A stretch of 6,694 nt of DNA from Verrucomicrobiota bacterium (GCA_003219945.1 QHQV01000345.1:1-6694); one strand, 5' to 3'; numbered from the stretch's first letter, positions 1-6,613 are shown. The notes: generated by a model from the letters alone, not told the origin. Numbers and translations: made by a program.

Positions 1-5
1 ACACT

Positions 6-11
6 AGGAGG
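6..11 (+). promoter_or_regulatory. Strong ribosome binding site for the zinc dehydrogenase
   Basis: AGGAGG lies 7 bases before the ATG at 19. It is a near-perfect Shine-Dalgarno and fixes that start. The promoter, if any, lies outside the window. Confidence 0.85.
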
Positions 12-18
12 GCAATTT

Positions 19-1200
19 ATGAGGGCACTAGTTTGGCACGGCAAAGGGGATGTGCGATGCGACACGGTTCCAGATCCAATCATCGAAGATCCGCGTGACA
101 TCATTGTAAAGATCACATCCACCGCTATCTGCGGGTCGGACCTGCATCTTTACGATCATTACATGCCAGCGATGGAAAAGGGCGACATCCTCGGCCACGA
201 ACCGATGGGCGAAGTGGTGGAAGTCGGAAGCGCGATTACCAAATTTCAGAAGGGTGACCGCCTGGTCATCCCGTTCACCATCTGTTGTGGCGAATGTTTC
301 TTTTGCAAGAAAGAACTCTGGTCCTGCTGCGACCGTACCAATCGCGACAAGGAAAAGGCAGAGAAGCTCATGGGACATGCTCCGGCTGGTCTCTACGGCT
401 ATTCGCATCTAACGGGACATTATCCCGGTGGTCAGGCCGAGTATCTACGCGTGCCTTATGCGGATGTCAGTCCATTCAAGGTTGAAAACGACTCGTTAAC
501 CGATGAACAGGTGCTTTTCTTGTCCGACATTTTTCCAACCGGTTACATGGCTGCGGAAAATGCAGAGATCGAACCTGGCGACACGGTCGCCGTCTGGGGT
601 TGCGGGCCCGTCGGCCAATTCTGCATCCAAAGCGCGTGGATGTTGGGTGCAGGCCGTGTCATCGCGATCGACCGGGTGCCGGAACGCCTCGAAATGGCGC
701 GGAAACATGGGCGTGCCGAGACAATCAATTTCGAAAAGAGTGATGCCACTGTTTACGAACGAATCCAGGAGATGACGGATGGCCGCGGAGCGGACCGATG
801 CATCGACGCCGTAGGCGCCGAAGCACATGCCACTGGCTCGTTCGATGCCCTTTTGGACAAAACGAAAGCCTCCGTCTTTCTGGCGACTGATCGCGCGCAT
901 GTTTTGCGCGAAGCCATCTGGTGTTGCCGCAAAGGCGGCACGATCTCTGTGCCCGGGGTTTACATCGGCTTTACCGACAAGATTCCTTTCGGGGCATTCA
1001 TGAACAAAGGCCTAACGATGAAGACCGGCCAGACGCACATGAAACGCTACACTCACAAACTACTGGCCAAAATCGACTCGGGCGAGATCGATCCTTCATT
1101 TGTGATTACCCACAAGCGTCCGCTGGAAGAAGGGCCTGAACTTTACAAGAAGTTTCGGGACAAGGAAGACGGCTGCATCAAGGTCGTTCTTAAACCATAA
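19..1200 (+). CDS. Zinc-dependent alcohol dehydrogenase, formaldehyde dehydrogenase-like (MDR superfamily)
   Basis: This is a 393-residue cytoplasmic medium-chain dehydrogenase predicted to oxidise an alcohol or aldehyde adduct with NAD(P). The GroES-like catalytic domain comes first. The catalytic zinc ligands are visible as Cys38 (ICGSDLH), His60-Glu61 (GHE) and Asp170 (SDIFPTG). The structural zinc lobe is complete, with Cys90, Cys93, Cys96 and Cys104 in the canonical C-x2-C-x2-C-x7-C spacing. The Rossmann domain follows, with GCGPVG at 194-199 and an acidic Asp218 at the end of the second strand ([12 protein letters not shown]), which favours NAD over NADP. The C-terminus [10 protein letters not shown] is typical of the FDH-like subgroup of about 390 residues that includes glutathione-independent formaldehyde dehydrogenases. 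Length and all key residues are normal, so it should be functional. The substrate cannot be read from sequence; formaldehyde is only one candidate. The next gene downstream is a decayed pyrophosphatase, so no operon partner is evident. Confidence 0.93.
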   Translation: MRALVWHGKGDVRCDTVPDPIIEDPRDIIVKITSTAICGSDLHLYDHYMPAMEKGDILGHEPMGEVVEVGSAITKFQKGDRLVIPFTICCGECFFCKKELWSCCDRTNRDKEKAEKLMGHAPAGLYGYSHLTGHYPGGQAEYLRVPYADVSPFKVENDSLTDEQVLFLSDIFPTGYMAAENAEIEPGDTVAVWGCGPVGQFCIQSAWMLGAGRVIAIDRVPERLEMARKHGRAETINFEKSDATVYERIQEMTDGRGADRCIDAVGAEAHATGSFDALLDKTKASVFLATDRAHVLREAIWCCRKGGTISVPGVYIGFTDKIPFGAFMNKGLTMKTGQTHMKRYTHKLLAKIDSGEIDPSFVITHKRPLEEGPELYKKFRDKEDGCIKVVLKP

Positions 1201-1314
1201 GCAACTGATCTTTGTAAAGGATAAGATGATCGTTAGGCAATCGGCTGCACCTCCGCCTCGTGAAATACTGAAAGGCCATCGCCGCACATCTTCGCGTGGA
1301 CACGAAGATTCATT
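1201..1314. other. Short intergenic gap with a 7-bp hairpin
   Basis: No gene is seen between the dehydrogenase stop and the ATG of the broken pyrophosphatase gene. ATCTTCG at 1288-1294 pairs with CGAAGAT at 1303-1309 around an 8-base loop, ending 5 bases before that ATG. No T-run follows, so it is not a standard Rho-independent terminator. It sits where it could have masked the ribosome binding region of the old gene. A clear Shine-Dalgarno is lacking here. Confidence 0.4.
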
Positions 1315-1820
1315 ATGAACTTATTGCGCAAGTTAAAGCCGTTTGATCGTAAATCGGGAAATCTAAACGGTCGTTGCCGACACTCCGAAACGTAGCCGCA
1401 ACAAACATGCGTTCGATTTCAAGATTAATGCGTACAAACTGAAGGCAGTTTTGCCTCATGGTAGTGTCTTTCCGTTCGACTTCGACTCGATCCCGGGCAC
1501 GTTCGCTGAAGACGGCGATCCTCTCGATGTCCTTTGCTGATGGACGAGCCCGTGTTTATCGGATGCCTCGTCGAAACGCGGCTGCTCGGAGTGATCGAAG
1601 CGGAGCAAACTGAGGCCGGCAAAACCCACCGCAACGTCTGATCGCGGTCGCCGCAGAATCACACACTAACGAAGCTTTGAAATCGCTGCAGAAGCTGGAT
1701 TCAAAGTTAATAGGCGAAATTGAGCACTTCTTTGTTTCTTACAACGATGTGCGCGGCAAAAAATTCAAGCCGACAGCCCGTAAGGGACCAGCCGTGGCGA
1801 AACGCCTGATCAGAAATTAG
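1315..1820 (+). pseudogene. ppa: Broken inorganic pyrophosphatase gene (family I, soluble), three frame disruptions
   Basis: Joining four consecutive segments gives a near full-length family I pyrophosphatase of about 167 residues (family usual 165-180), which would hydrolyse PPi to 2 Pi in the cytoplasm. Segment 1 (1315-1368) starts MNLLRKLKPFDRKSG. An extra base at about 1369 moves the frame to segment 2 (1370-1534), which holds VVADTPKRSRNK, VFPFDF and the metal-binding signature EDGDPLDVL. A net one-base loss near 1535 leads to a TGA at 1538-1540 in the old frame. Segment 3 (1537 to about 1637) continues as LMDEPVFIGCLVETRLLGV then IEAEQTEAGKTHRN. A net loss of about 4 bases near 1637 produces a TGA at 1639-1641. 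Segment 4 (1638-1820) continues as LIAVAAES, then EIEHFFVSYNDVRGKKFKP, and ends at TAG 1818-1820. The frames and order are read directly; the family assignment rests on recalled conserved motifs. Substitutions at normally conserved sites (PKGSRNK to PKRSRNK, FDFG to FDFD) also fit relaxed selection. Sequencing error is the alternative explanation, though the 4-base change is not a homopolymer slip. An intact pyrophosphatase must exist elsewhere if this one is dead. Confidence 0.9.
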
Positions 1821-2105
1821 ACCAAGAAGCCAAAGTAAGGCGTCTGCGCCTCTGAAGTGCAGGATTGGTTGCAGTGCGACCCGCGCAAATCCTCTTTTCG
1901 TCCGTAGTTAAAGTAGACGCAAAAATGCCAGCACGGCTGCGCTTCCCGGCGGGCATCTGCGCTACGATTTTTCGCATGCACAACCGGCAAATCTGCGCGC
2001 GAGGTTACAGGCACAGGTGAAAGCTGACTGGCGATTCCTGCTCTCGGCGTACCTACCGTTATTTATTACGTCCAAACGGGTGGCCAAAGGCGAAACCATT
2101 TTGTT
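1821..2105. other. Intergenic region, nothing recognised
   Basis: These 285 bases between the pyrophosphatase relic and the DUF6496 gene show no convincing reading frame on either strand. AGGCG-TCTG-CGCCT at 1838-1851 forms a 5-bp hairpin 18 bases after the relic's TAG, but no T-run follows it. No -35/-10 pair with good spacing was found, although a promoter for the DUF6496-SDR pair would be expected here. Confidence 0.5.
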
Positions 2106-2552
2106 ATGCCAGAAGAAGAAGCGGTTGAACGCGCGCGCGAAGACGAGCGCGAAGGCAAATCGCCTTCCACCCAGGCCGGCGAGTTCGTGCGCGAAGAGAT
2201 GGAACACATTCGGGAAGGCGAACACGGCGCCCGATCGCCGGAACAAGCGATCGCCATTGGTCTCTCGAAGGCGCGTCGAGCCGGGGTAAAGTTGCCGCCT
2301 CCAAAGCGCGGCAAACAAAGAACAAAGCGTCAGGCAAAGCGCGACCTTACAAAAGGCCGCTCCGGGCGCCGCAAAAAGCCTTCTCGAAAACGATCCCGCG
2401 CAACAAAACGCGCGCTTAAACGCGAGAGCCGTCGGTCAGCATCAAGCCAGGCATTGTCGAGACACGCGAAGCGGGTGGCGAGGCAACGCTCGGCACGCTC
2501 GCGTTCGGCCGCCGCGAAGAAAGCTGCGCGTACGCGGAAGCGCCGGCGCTGA
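2106..2552 (+). CDS. DUF6496-type protein with a long basic histone-like tail
   Basis: This encodes 148 residues in two unlike halves. The N-terminal part (1-66) is acidic to mixed and contains GEFVREEMEHIREGEHGARSPEQAIAIGLSKARRAGVKLP at 25-64. That region carries the ARSPEQAIAIGLSKAR signature of the DUF6496 family of small bacterial proteins of unknown function. Residues 67-148 are almost entirely Arg, Lys, Ser and Ala, ending RKRRR, and resemble bacterial histone H1-like or nucleoid-binding tails, so nucleic-acid binding is a reasonable inference. The tail makes the protein about twice the length of the minimal domain. ATG 2106 was chosen because it gives the complete domain. Its Shine-Dalgarno is poor (only AAAGG about 18 bases upstream), so the start is not firm. 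The stop lies 34 bases before the SDR start, consistent with co-transcription. Confidence 0.8.
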   Translation: MPEEEAVERAREDEREGKSPSTQAGEFVREEMEHIREGEHGARSPEQAIAIGLSKARRAGVKLPPPKRGKQRTKRQAKRDLTKGRSGRRKKPSRKRSRATKRALKRESRRSASSQALSRHAKRVARQRSARSRSAAAKKAARTRKRRR

Positions 2553-2576
2553 GATGCTAGTGTAACTTGCGGCCGC

Positions 2577-2581
2577 GGAGG
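2577..2581 (+). promoter_or_regulatory. Ribosome binding site of the SDR gene
   Basis: GGAGG ends 5 bases before ATG 2587. It supports that start and keeps the long basic N-terminal extension in the protein. Confidence 0.75.
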
Positions 2582-2586
2582 TTCGC

Positions 2587-3447
2587 ATGCCCAAAGAGAA
2601 GAAGCTTCAGCCGCCGCAGCACCAGCGACGGCGACCAGGCCGCGAACACAAGATGGAGCCGCGGCCACGCGCTGAGGACAAAACGCATCGCGGCAGCGGG
2701 AAATTGCAAGACAAGGTGGCGATCATTACTGGCGGCGACAGTGGGATCGGCCGCGCGGTTGCCATCGCGTTCGCCAAAGAAGGCGCTCACATTTCAGTCG
2801 TTTACCTGGAAGAACAAAGGGATGCGTCTGAAACCAAGCGTCTGGTGGAAGAACACGGGCGCAAATGCCTTTTGATCAAAGGCGATGTCGGCCAGGAAGA
2901 ATTCTGTCAAAAAGCTGTTGCGCAAACGGTAAAAGAGTTCGGAAAACTGCATGTTCTTGTCAACAATGCCGCCGAACAGCACCCGCAGGATTCGATCGAA
3001 AAAATTACCGAAAAGCAGCTCGACCGGACATTTCGGACAAACATTTTCTCGTTCTTTTTCATGGTGAAGGCAGCCATGACGCATTTGAAAGAAGGCGCTG
3101 TAATTATCAACACGACTTCGGTCACTGCCTACAAAGGCAGCGCGCATCTGCTCGATTACTCTTCAACGAAGGGCGCAATAACTTCTTTCACACGCTCGCT
3201 CTCGCAGGCGCTGGCCGACAAATGCATTCGCGTCAATGGCGTCGCTCCGGGGCCGGTCTGGACGCCTCTCATTCCATCGACGTTCCCAGCCAAAGAGGTT
3301 GAAACATTTGGCTCCGATGTTCCGCTCGGTCGAGCTGGCCAGCCGGAGGAAATCGCACCTAGCTACGTATTTCTCGCGTCCGACGATTCTTCGTACATGA
3401 CAGGCCAGGTCTTACATCCAAATGGTGGCACCATAGTGAATGGCTGA
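2587..3447 (+). CDS. SDR family oxidoreductase, YghA / general stress protein 39 type
   Basis: This is a 286-residue classical short-chain dehydrogenase/reductase. Residues 1-42 form the Pro/Arg/Gln-rich leader (QPPQHQRRRPG) and RGSGKLQDK linker characteristic of the subgroup that includes E. coli YghA and B. subtilis YdaD (GSP39). The Rossmann fold then shows TGGDSGIG at 48-55 for cofactor binding, Asp100, NNAA at 126-129, Asn152, Ser178, and the catalytic Tyr191-x3-Lys195 (YSSTK). The stretch VNGVAPGPVWTPLIPSTFP after 216 and the C-terminal GQVLHPNGGTIVNG are also subgroup hallmarks. All catalytic residues are present, so it should be an active NAD(P)-dependent oxidoreductase in the cytoplasm. 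The physiological substrate of this subgroup is not firmly known; aldehydes or other carbonyls are plausible. The spacing to the upstream DUF6496 gene suggests one transcript. Relatives in Bacillus are general-stress proteins, which fits the neighbourhood. Confidence 0.95.
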   Translation: MPKEKKLQPPQHQRRRPGREHKMEPRPRAEDKTHRGSGKLQDKVAIITGGDSGIGRAVAIAFAKEGAHISVVYLEEQRDASETKRLVEEHGRKCLLIKGDVGQEEFCQKAVAQTVKEFGKLHVLVNNAAEQHPQDSIEKITEKQLDRTFRTNIFSFFFMVKAAMTHLKEGAVIINTTSVTAYKGSAHLLDYSSTKGAITSFTRSLSQALADKCIRVNGVAPGPVWTPLIPSTFPAKEVETFGSDVPLGRAGQPEEIAPSYVFLASDDSSYMTGQVLHPNGGTIVNG

Positions 3448-3498
3448 GATCGAGCTGTGCGTAGCGCTTTGGTCGGCTGACCTGTTTCGCTGGAGAAT

Positions 3499-3663
3499 AT
3501 GACAACAAGAAAATAACGCGCCGCTGCGAAGCGGAGCATTAAGAAAGCGGCCAAGGCTGCACAGCGAAAGAGAACGATTGCGCATTTGCCGAGAAGGACG
3601 CGTACCGCTCTCGGAAAAGAAGGAGCCAAGGCTGTACGAAAGAAACCAAAACGTTCAAAATAA
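3499..3663 (+). pseudogene. Possible relic of a small Lys/Ala/Arg-rich protein with an in-frame stop at codon 6
   Basis: ATG 3499 follows GGAG (3492-3495) and encodes MTTRK before TAA at 3514-3516. The same frame then stays open for 48 more codons to TAA 3661-3663. It reads RAAAKRSIKKAAKAAQ, then RTRTALGKEGAKAVRKKPKRSK. The composition is that of small histone-like or nucleoid-associated tails common near such stress genes. No good ATG, GTG or TTG start follows the internal stop except TTG within HLP, so an intact shorter protein is unlikely. I do not recognise a named family. It could be a nonsense-mutated gene or a chance open frame in purine-rich DNA. Confidence 0.35.
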
Positions 3664-3721
3664 AGGTCGGTTCAGGAGTTCGTCGCTGTTGATGCAGTGT
3701 TCTTTTGCGATTATCAGCGAC

Positions 3722-3848
3722 TTATTTCCGGCCGCCTTTTCTCCCACCTTTGCGCGAGCTCGATTTGCTTCGCTTTTTGCCGCGACCTCCGCCGCCTTTT
3801 TTCAGGCCGACCTTATCTGATTTGTTTACGGGTCGTCGATCTCCACAT
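3722..3848 (-). pseudogene. Possible relic of a small Gly/Lys/Arg-rich protein on the minus strand
   Basis: On the minus strand, ATG at 3848-3846 encodes MWRSTTRKQIR and then TAA. Skipping one T just before that TAA gives a frame reading KVGLKKGGGGRGKKRSKS, then SSRKGGRKGGRK, ending at TAA 3724-3722. The joined product would be about 41 residues and strongly basic. Only the second frame is open further upstream, without a convincing start or Shine-Dalgarno. The repeated RKGG units are the main reason to list it. A chance low-complexity frame in C/T-rich DNA is a serious alternative. Confidence 0.22.
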
Positions 3849-3898
3849 AAGCAAAAATGAGACACGCGAAAGGGCGGCGGTGTGCGACTTAGGTTTGT

Positions 3899-4354
3899 AT
3901 GAAGGAACAAAAGGAAATCATTTCAGTTCTTGATGAGTTGATCGAAACGCTCAGAGATGGTCAGCAAGGTTTCAGGCAAGCCGCCGAAAGCGTGAGCGAT
4001 CCGAAATTAAAGTCGCTCTTCCGCGATTATTCGGACCAGCGCTCGCGCTTCGTGACCGCGCTCCAGACGGAGGCGCGTAAATTCGGTGAAAAAGAGCCGG
4101 ACAATGACAGCAGCGCCGCCGGAGCGCTACATCGCGGCTGGATCAATTTGAAGGCGGCGGTCACGGGTGGCGATGAAGATGCGATTCTCGATGAATGCGA
4201 ACGCGCCGAAGACTCGGCTGTAGAAGAGTTTCACAAAGCAGCCGAGGACGATTTGCCTCCCGCGCTACAGGAGGTTATTTTGCGTCAGTACGCCGAGATT
4301 AAAGCCGCGCATGACCGCATCAGAGACCTGCGTGACGCCGTTAAGATGAGCTGA
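3899..4354 (+). CDS. PA2169-type four-helix-bundle protein (DUF2383, ferritin-like)
   Basis: This encodes a 151-residue, acidic, wholly helical protein without a signal peptide or membrane segment. It matches the PA2169/DUF2383 layout: helix 1 with VLDELIETLRDGQQGFRQAAE (10-30), helix 2 with LKSLFRDYSDQRSRFVTALQTEARKFGE (37-64), a linker with the typical GALHRGWINLKAAV (75-88), helix 3 with ILDECERAEDSAVEEFHKAAE (96-116), and helix 4 with VILRQYAEIKAAHDRIRDLRD (126-146). The family resembles ferritin-like bundles, but its biochemical role is not established; members are often seen beside stress genes. Length is normal for the family. ATG 3899 is preceded by AGG at 3891-3893. It is flanked by non-coding gaps on both sides, so it is probably transcribed alone. 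Confidence 0.88.
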   Translation: MKEQKEIISVLDELIETLRDGQQGFRQAAESVSDPKLKSLFRDYSDQRSRFVTALQTEARKFGEKEPDNDSSAAGALHRGWINLKAAVTGGDEDAILDECERAEDSAVEEFHKAAEDDLPPALQEVILRQYAEIKAAHDRIRDLRDAVKMS

Positions 4355-4617
4355 TTCGTCGCAACCAGCAGTCGAGTAAGCAGAAGGAAGCGAGCGGTGA
4401 TCGCGCGTCGGTTAAGAATTCCAGCAACTCTATCGGGAAAATTCCGACGAATGTCGTCGCTGCAAATCCGACATGCGTCGCCGTAGGGTAAGGCGATCTA
4501 GCTCTTAAACATGACGATGGATGAAACAGCAGGGGCTTGTTGTCCGCGGCCCCATGTTGGTGTCGCTGCGATGGCTAATCATCGTGGTAAGGGTAAGCGG
4601 GCTGTGGGGCAAACAGG
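4355..4617. other. Intergenic region before the permease, with a possible leader ORF
   Basis: No recognisable protein remnant is seen in these 263 bases. One frame running from before the PA2169-type stop to TAA 4488-4490 is open but has no start codon. The only structured observation is a 36-codon frame at 4511-4621, listed separately. No convincing terminator or sigma-70 promoter was found. Confidence 0.45.
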
Positions 4618-4621
4618 GTGA
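4511..4621 (+). CDS. Possible 36-codon leader ORF overlapping the permease start
   Basis: ATG 4511 opens a frame that starts MTMDETAGACCPRPHVG and ends at TGA 4619-4621. The stop overlaps the permease GTG at 4618 in the arrangement GTGA, the usual geometry of translational coupling. This would help explain how a GTG with a weak ribosome binding site is used. No Shine-Dalgarno is visible before 4511, and the peptide has no similarity I recognise. Chance is likely. Confidence 0.2.
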   Translation: MTMDETAGACCPRPHVGVAAMANHRGKGKRAVGQTG

Positions 4622-5946
4622 AGAATCGACGATCGCGGAGCACACGTGACATAACATTTCATAGCGGCTGGGCACTTGCAGTCGGTGGAATGATCGGAGG
4701 CGGAATCTACACACTTGCTGGTGTCATCCTCGGTGTCGCCGGTCCTCTGGCTTGGATCAGCCTTGTGCTCGGCAGTGTTCTGGCGCTGATCACGGTTCGT
4801 AGCTACTTCATCCTGACTCGAAAGATTGACGCTGGCGGTGTTCCGGTGACGTATCTTGTACAAAAGAGGCACCGCAATCTCGCCGGTGTCCTGGCGTGGT
4901 GGCTCATTCTCGTTTACGTGCTCGCGATCGGTGTCTACTCATTCACGTTCGGGCATTATCTTGGGCGGGCTCTTGCGCTTCCAGAACCAGTCATCGGATT
5001 GGTGATCGCCGGGCTTTTAGCCTCGCTCGCGCTTCTCAACATAGTCGGGATCAAGGAACCCGCGGGCGTGCAAATCACGGCTGTTTGGATCGAGCTGCTC
5101 ATGCTGACTGCGCTCGCTGCTTGGGGCTTTTGGCATTGGAACCCAACAAACCTGACCAGAGGCGCCCCAGGTGGAAGCGTCTGGGGGATTCTCAACGGGA
5201 TGGCAGCCACATTCATTGCATTCGAGGGTTTCGAGATGATCGCCTATGATCACCGCGAATTGCGTGCGCCGAAACGCATCATGAGTAAGGGATTGGCAGC
5301 AGCGGTAATTGCTGTCGGCCTTGCTTATGCGCTGGTAACCGTCGGTGCCGCTTCGTTGGTCGGTGCTGATGTTTTAATAAAACAAAAAGAGAACGCTCTC
5401 GCGGTGGCGGGGCAAAAAGCGGCTGGCAACATCGGGTTGATCTTTGTCACCGTTGCCGCCTGCTTCTCTGCCGCGTCAGCTGTGAATGCAACTTTGTTTT
5501 CCGTCTCGCGCCTCGCGCGTTCCTCAGCAGAGCGCCGCCTGATGCCTGGGATTTTCGCTCGTTGTAACCGGAAGAGGTGTCCCTACTATTCCATCATTTT
5601 TCTTGCGATCGTGTCCGCGCCACTCGCTGCCATGGGTTCTCTCGATTTGCTCGTGGAAACGGCGAGCCTGGCGTTTTTGCTGCTTTTCTCCTTCGTCAAC
5701 GCTCTGACCTACACAGGAACGAAATCGCACGATGTACTTTCATTGACCGGTGCAATCGCCGCAGCAGCGGCGGCGGTAATGGTTGGAGGTCGCCTCTTCA
5801 GCACCTATCCACTCGTGCTGTGTTGTTTCGTAGGAATCTGCATTATCGTTGCCATCGCGTTCTATGCCACTCGGGCCTTGGGGCGCCGGCGGCGAGGATT
5901 CATATCTGTGCGAACTGAGCCGGCCCGTGAAGGCCGCGGGCTCTAA
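4618..5946 (+). CDS. APC-superfamily amino acid/polyamine-type permease
   Basis: This encodes a 442-residue inner-membrane transporter with about 12 hydrophobic segments, roughly at 17-40, 43-62, 92-112, 121-142, 155-175, 188-208, 224-248, 270-292, 322-340, 343-362, 374-392 and 398-418. The first segment contains GGMIGGGIYTLAG, the glycine-rich unwound TM1 motif that binds the substrate backbone in APC transporters. TM6 carries ATFIAFEGFEMIAYD, the matching broken helix, followed by ELRAPKRIMSKG, the typical cytoplasmic loop. The family imports or exchanges amino acids or amines, usually driven by protons; the substrate cannot be inferred. The start is GTG 4618. An ATG at 4690 is in frame but lies inside TM1, so it would destroy the motif, and a TAA at 4594 closes the frame upstream. 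The basic tail (LGRRRRG) is cytoplasmic. All expected regions are present. Confidence 0.9.
   Translation: MKNRRSRSTRDITFHSGWALAVGGMIGGGIYTLAGVILGVAGPLAWISLVLGSVLALITVRSYFILTRKIDAGGVPVTYLVQKRHRNLAGVLAWWLILVYVLAIGVYSFTFGHYLGRALALPEPVIGLVIAGLLASLALLNIVGIKEPAGVQITAVWIELLMLTALAAWGFWHWNPTNLTRGAPGGSVWGILNGMAATFIAFEGFEMIAYDHRELRAPKRIMSKGLAAAVIAVGLAYALVTVGAASLVGADVLIKQKENALAVAGQKAAGNIGLIFVTVAACFSAASAVNATLFSVSRLARSSAERRLMPGIFARCNRKRCPYYSIIFLAIVSAPLAAMGSLDLLVETASLAFLLLFSFVNALTYTGTKSHDVLSLTGAIAAAAAAVMVGGRLFSTYPLVLCCFVGICIIVAIAFYATRALGRRRRGFISVRTEPAREGRGL
5917..5943 (+). terminator. GC-rich hairpin at the end of the permease gene (weak terminator candidate)
   Basis: GAGCC GGCC at 5917-5925 can pair with GGCC at 5932-5935 and GGCTC at 5939-5943. 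This gives 9 bp with a 3-base bulge and a 6-base loop, ending directly before the TAA at 5944. Only short AT-rich sequence (TAAATTAT) follows, not a T-run. It may stabilise the 3' end or act as a weak terminator. Confidence 0.3.
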
Positions 5947-6051
5947 ATTATCGTCACTTCATCACAGCACTGAAGTTCGTGCTGCGAATGGATGTTGCGG
6001 TAAAGCTGCTTCCAGCGTGGAGTTTTGTCCGGCTAATGGAATCTTCCACAC

Positions 6052-6561
6052 ATGAATGCATTTTCAGAATTTGTTCAAGCGTTGCTCGGGTTAGGTGTTG
6101 ACGCAAAGGAGCTGACTTCACTCCAAGTCTCTATGCGCGGCATCATTATCTTCGTCGCCACGTTGGTGATGGTGCGGATCGGCAGCAAACGGTCGCTCGC
6201 AGAAAAAACAGCGTTCGATGCTGCTCTCATGATCATCATCGCTTCTGTGCTGGCGCGCGCTATCAATGGCTCGGCGCCGTTCGTGCCGACACTGGTAGTC
6301 GGATTCGTCCTGGTGCTCCTGCATCGGTTGTTCGCATTGGGGGCGTACGCGTCTCATGCGTTCGGCATTCTGGTCAAAGGCAAACCAGTCGTCATTGTCG
6401 AGAACGGGCGCATTGATCGCAAAAACATGCGGGTGAACCACATCACCCAACACGATCTCGAGGAAGACATGCGGCTCGATGCCCAAATCGAAGATCCATC
6501 CAAAATCAAAATCGCGCGGGTGGAACGCAGCGGCGACATCAGCTTCATCAAAGCGCAATAG
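6052..6561 (+). CDS. DUF421 / YetF-domain membrane protein
   Basis: This is a 169-residue protein with two or three N-terminal transmembrane helices (about 28-43, 54-70 and 77-95), then a small soluble YetF-like domain. Family marks are visible: RIGSKRSLAEKTAFDAALMIIIASVLAR (42-69), corresponding to the conserved R-x-GKR and FD/AR positions; GKPVVIVENGRIDRKNM (109-125); the DLEEDMRL helix (135-142); and VERSGDISFI near the end. The function of the family is poorly defined; the soluble part lies at the membrane surface. The length fits the short bacterial subgroup rather than the roughly 230-residue Bacillus YetF. ATG 6052 has only a weak GGA 11 bases upstream, and the next in-frame Met (28) would cut into the first helix. 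The 105-base gap after the permease makes co-transcription possible but unproven. Confidence 0.86.
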   Translation: MNAFSEFVQALLGLGVDAKELTSLQVSMRGIIIFVATLVMVRIGSKRSLAEKTAFDAALMIIIASVLARAINGSAPFVPTLVVGFVLVLLHRLFALGAYASHAFGILVKGKPVVIVENGRIDRKNMRVNHITQHDLEEDMRLDAQIEDPSKIKIARVERSGDISFIKAQ

Positions 6562-6613
6562 TCCCTGACGAAAACGGTACGTAACCGAAACTCACGAATA
6601 GAGGTTTTGGGCT

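Larger units (their letters stand above)
3448..3898. other. 451-base gap without an intact gene
   Basis: No confident intact gene lies between the SDR and PA2169-type genes. The gap holds two possible relics of small Lys/Arg-rich proteins, annotated separately (+ strand 3499-3663 and - strand 3722-3848). GGTC-GGCT-GACC at about 3472-3483 could form a 4-bp hairpin after the SDR stop, but it is too weak to call a terminator. AGG at 3891-3893 serves as a modest Shine-Dalgarno for the gene at 3899. Confidence 0.5.

Noticed and set aside
496..900. 134-residue minus-strand open frame inside the dehydrogenase gene
   Set aside because: It lies antisense to a gene with fully conserved catalytic and zinc motifs, and its product matches no family. 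It is a shadow frame.
1838..1851. Hairpin after the pyrophosphatase relic considered as a terminator
   Set aside because: The stem is only 5 bp and no T-run follows on either strand, so the call is not supported.
2017..2289. Alternative + strand frame overlapping the DUF6496 start
   Set aside because: The product lacks any recognisable domain, while the overlapping frame carries the clear ARSPEQAIAIGLSKAR signature.
2330..2668. Minus-strand 112-residue frame rich in Ala and Arg
   Set aside because: It is antisense to the Arg/Ser/Ala tail of the DUF6496 gene and the start of the SDR gene. GC-rich low-complexity coding sequence commonly leaves the opposite strand open.
4690..4692. In-frame ATG as an alternative permease start
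   Set aside because: It lies inside the TM1 motif GGMIGGGIYTLAG. Starting there would remove half of the first helix.
4505..4714. Minus-strand frame before and across the permease start
   Set aside because: It has no Shine-Dalgarno or family resemblance, and it runs into the permease TM1 region, which is clearly coding on the + strand.
6118..6558. 146-residue minus-strand frame
   Set aside because: It is antisense to the DUF421 gene, and its His/Asp/Arg-rich product looks like a translated complement, not a protein.
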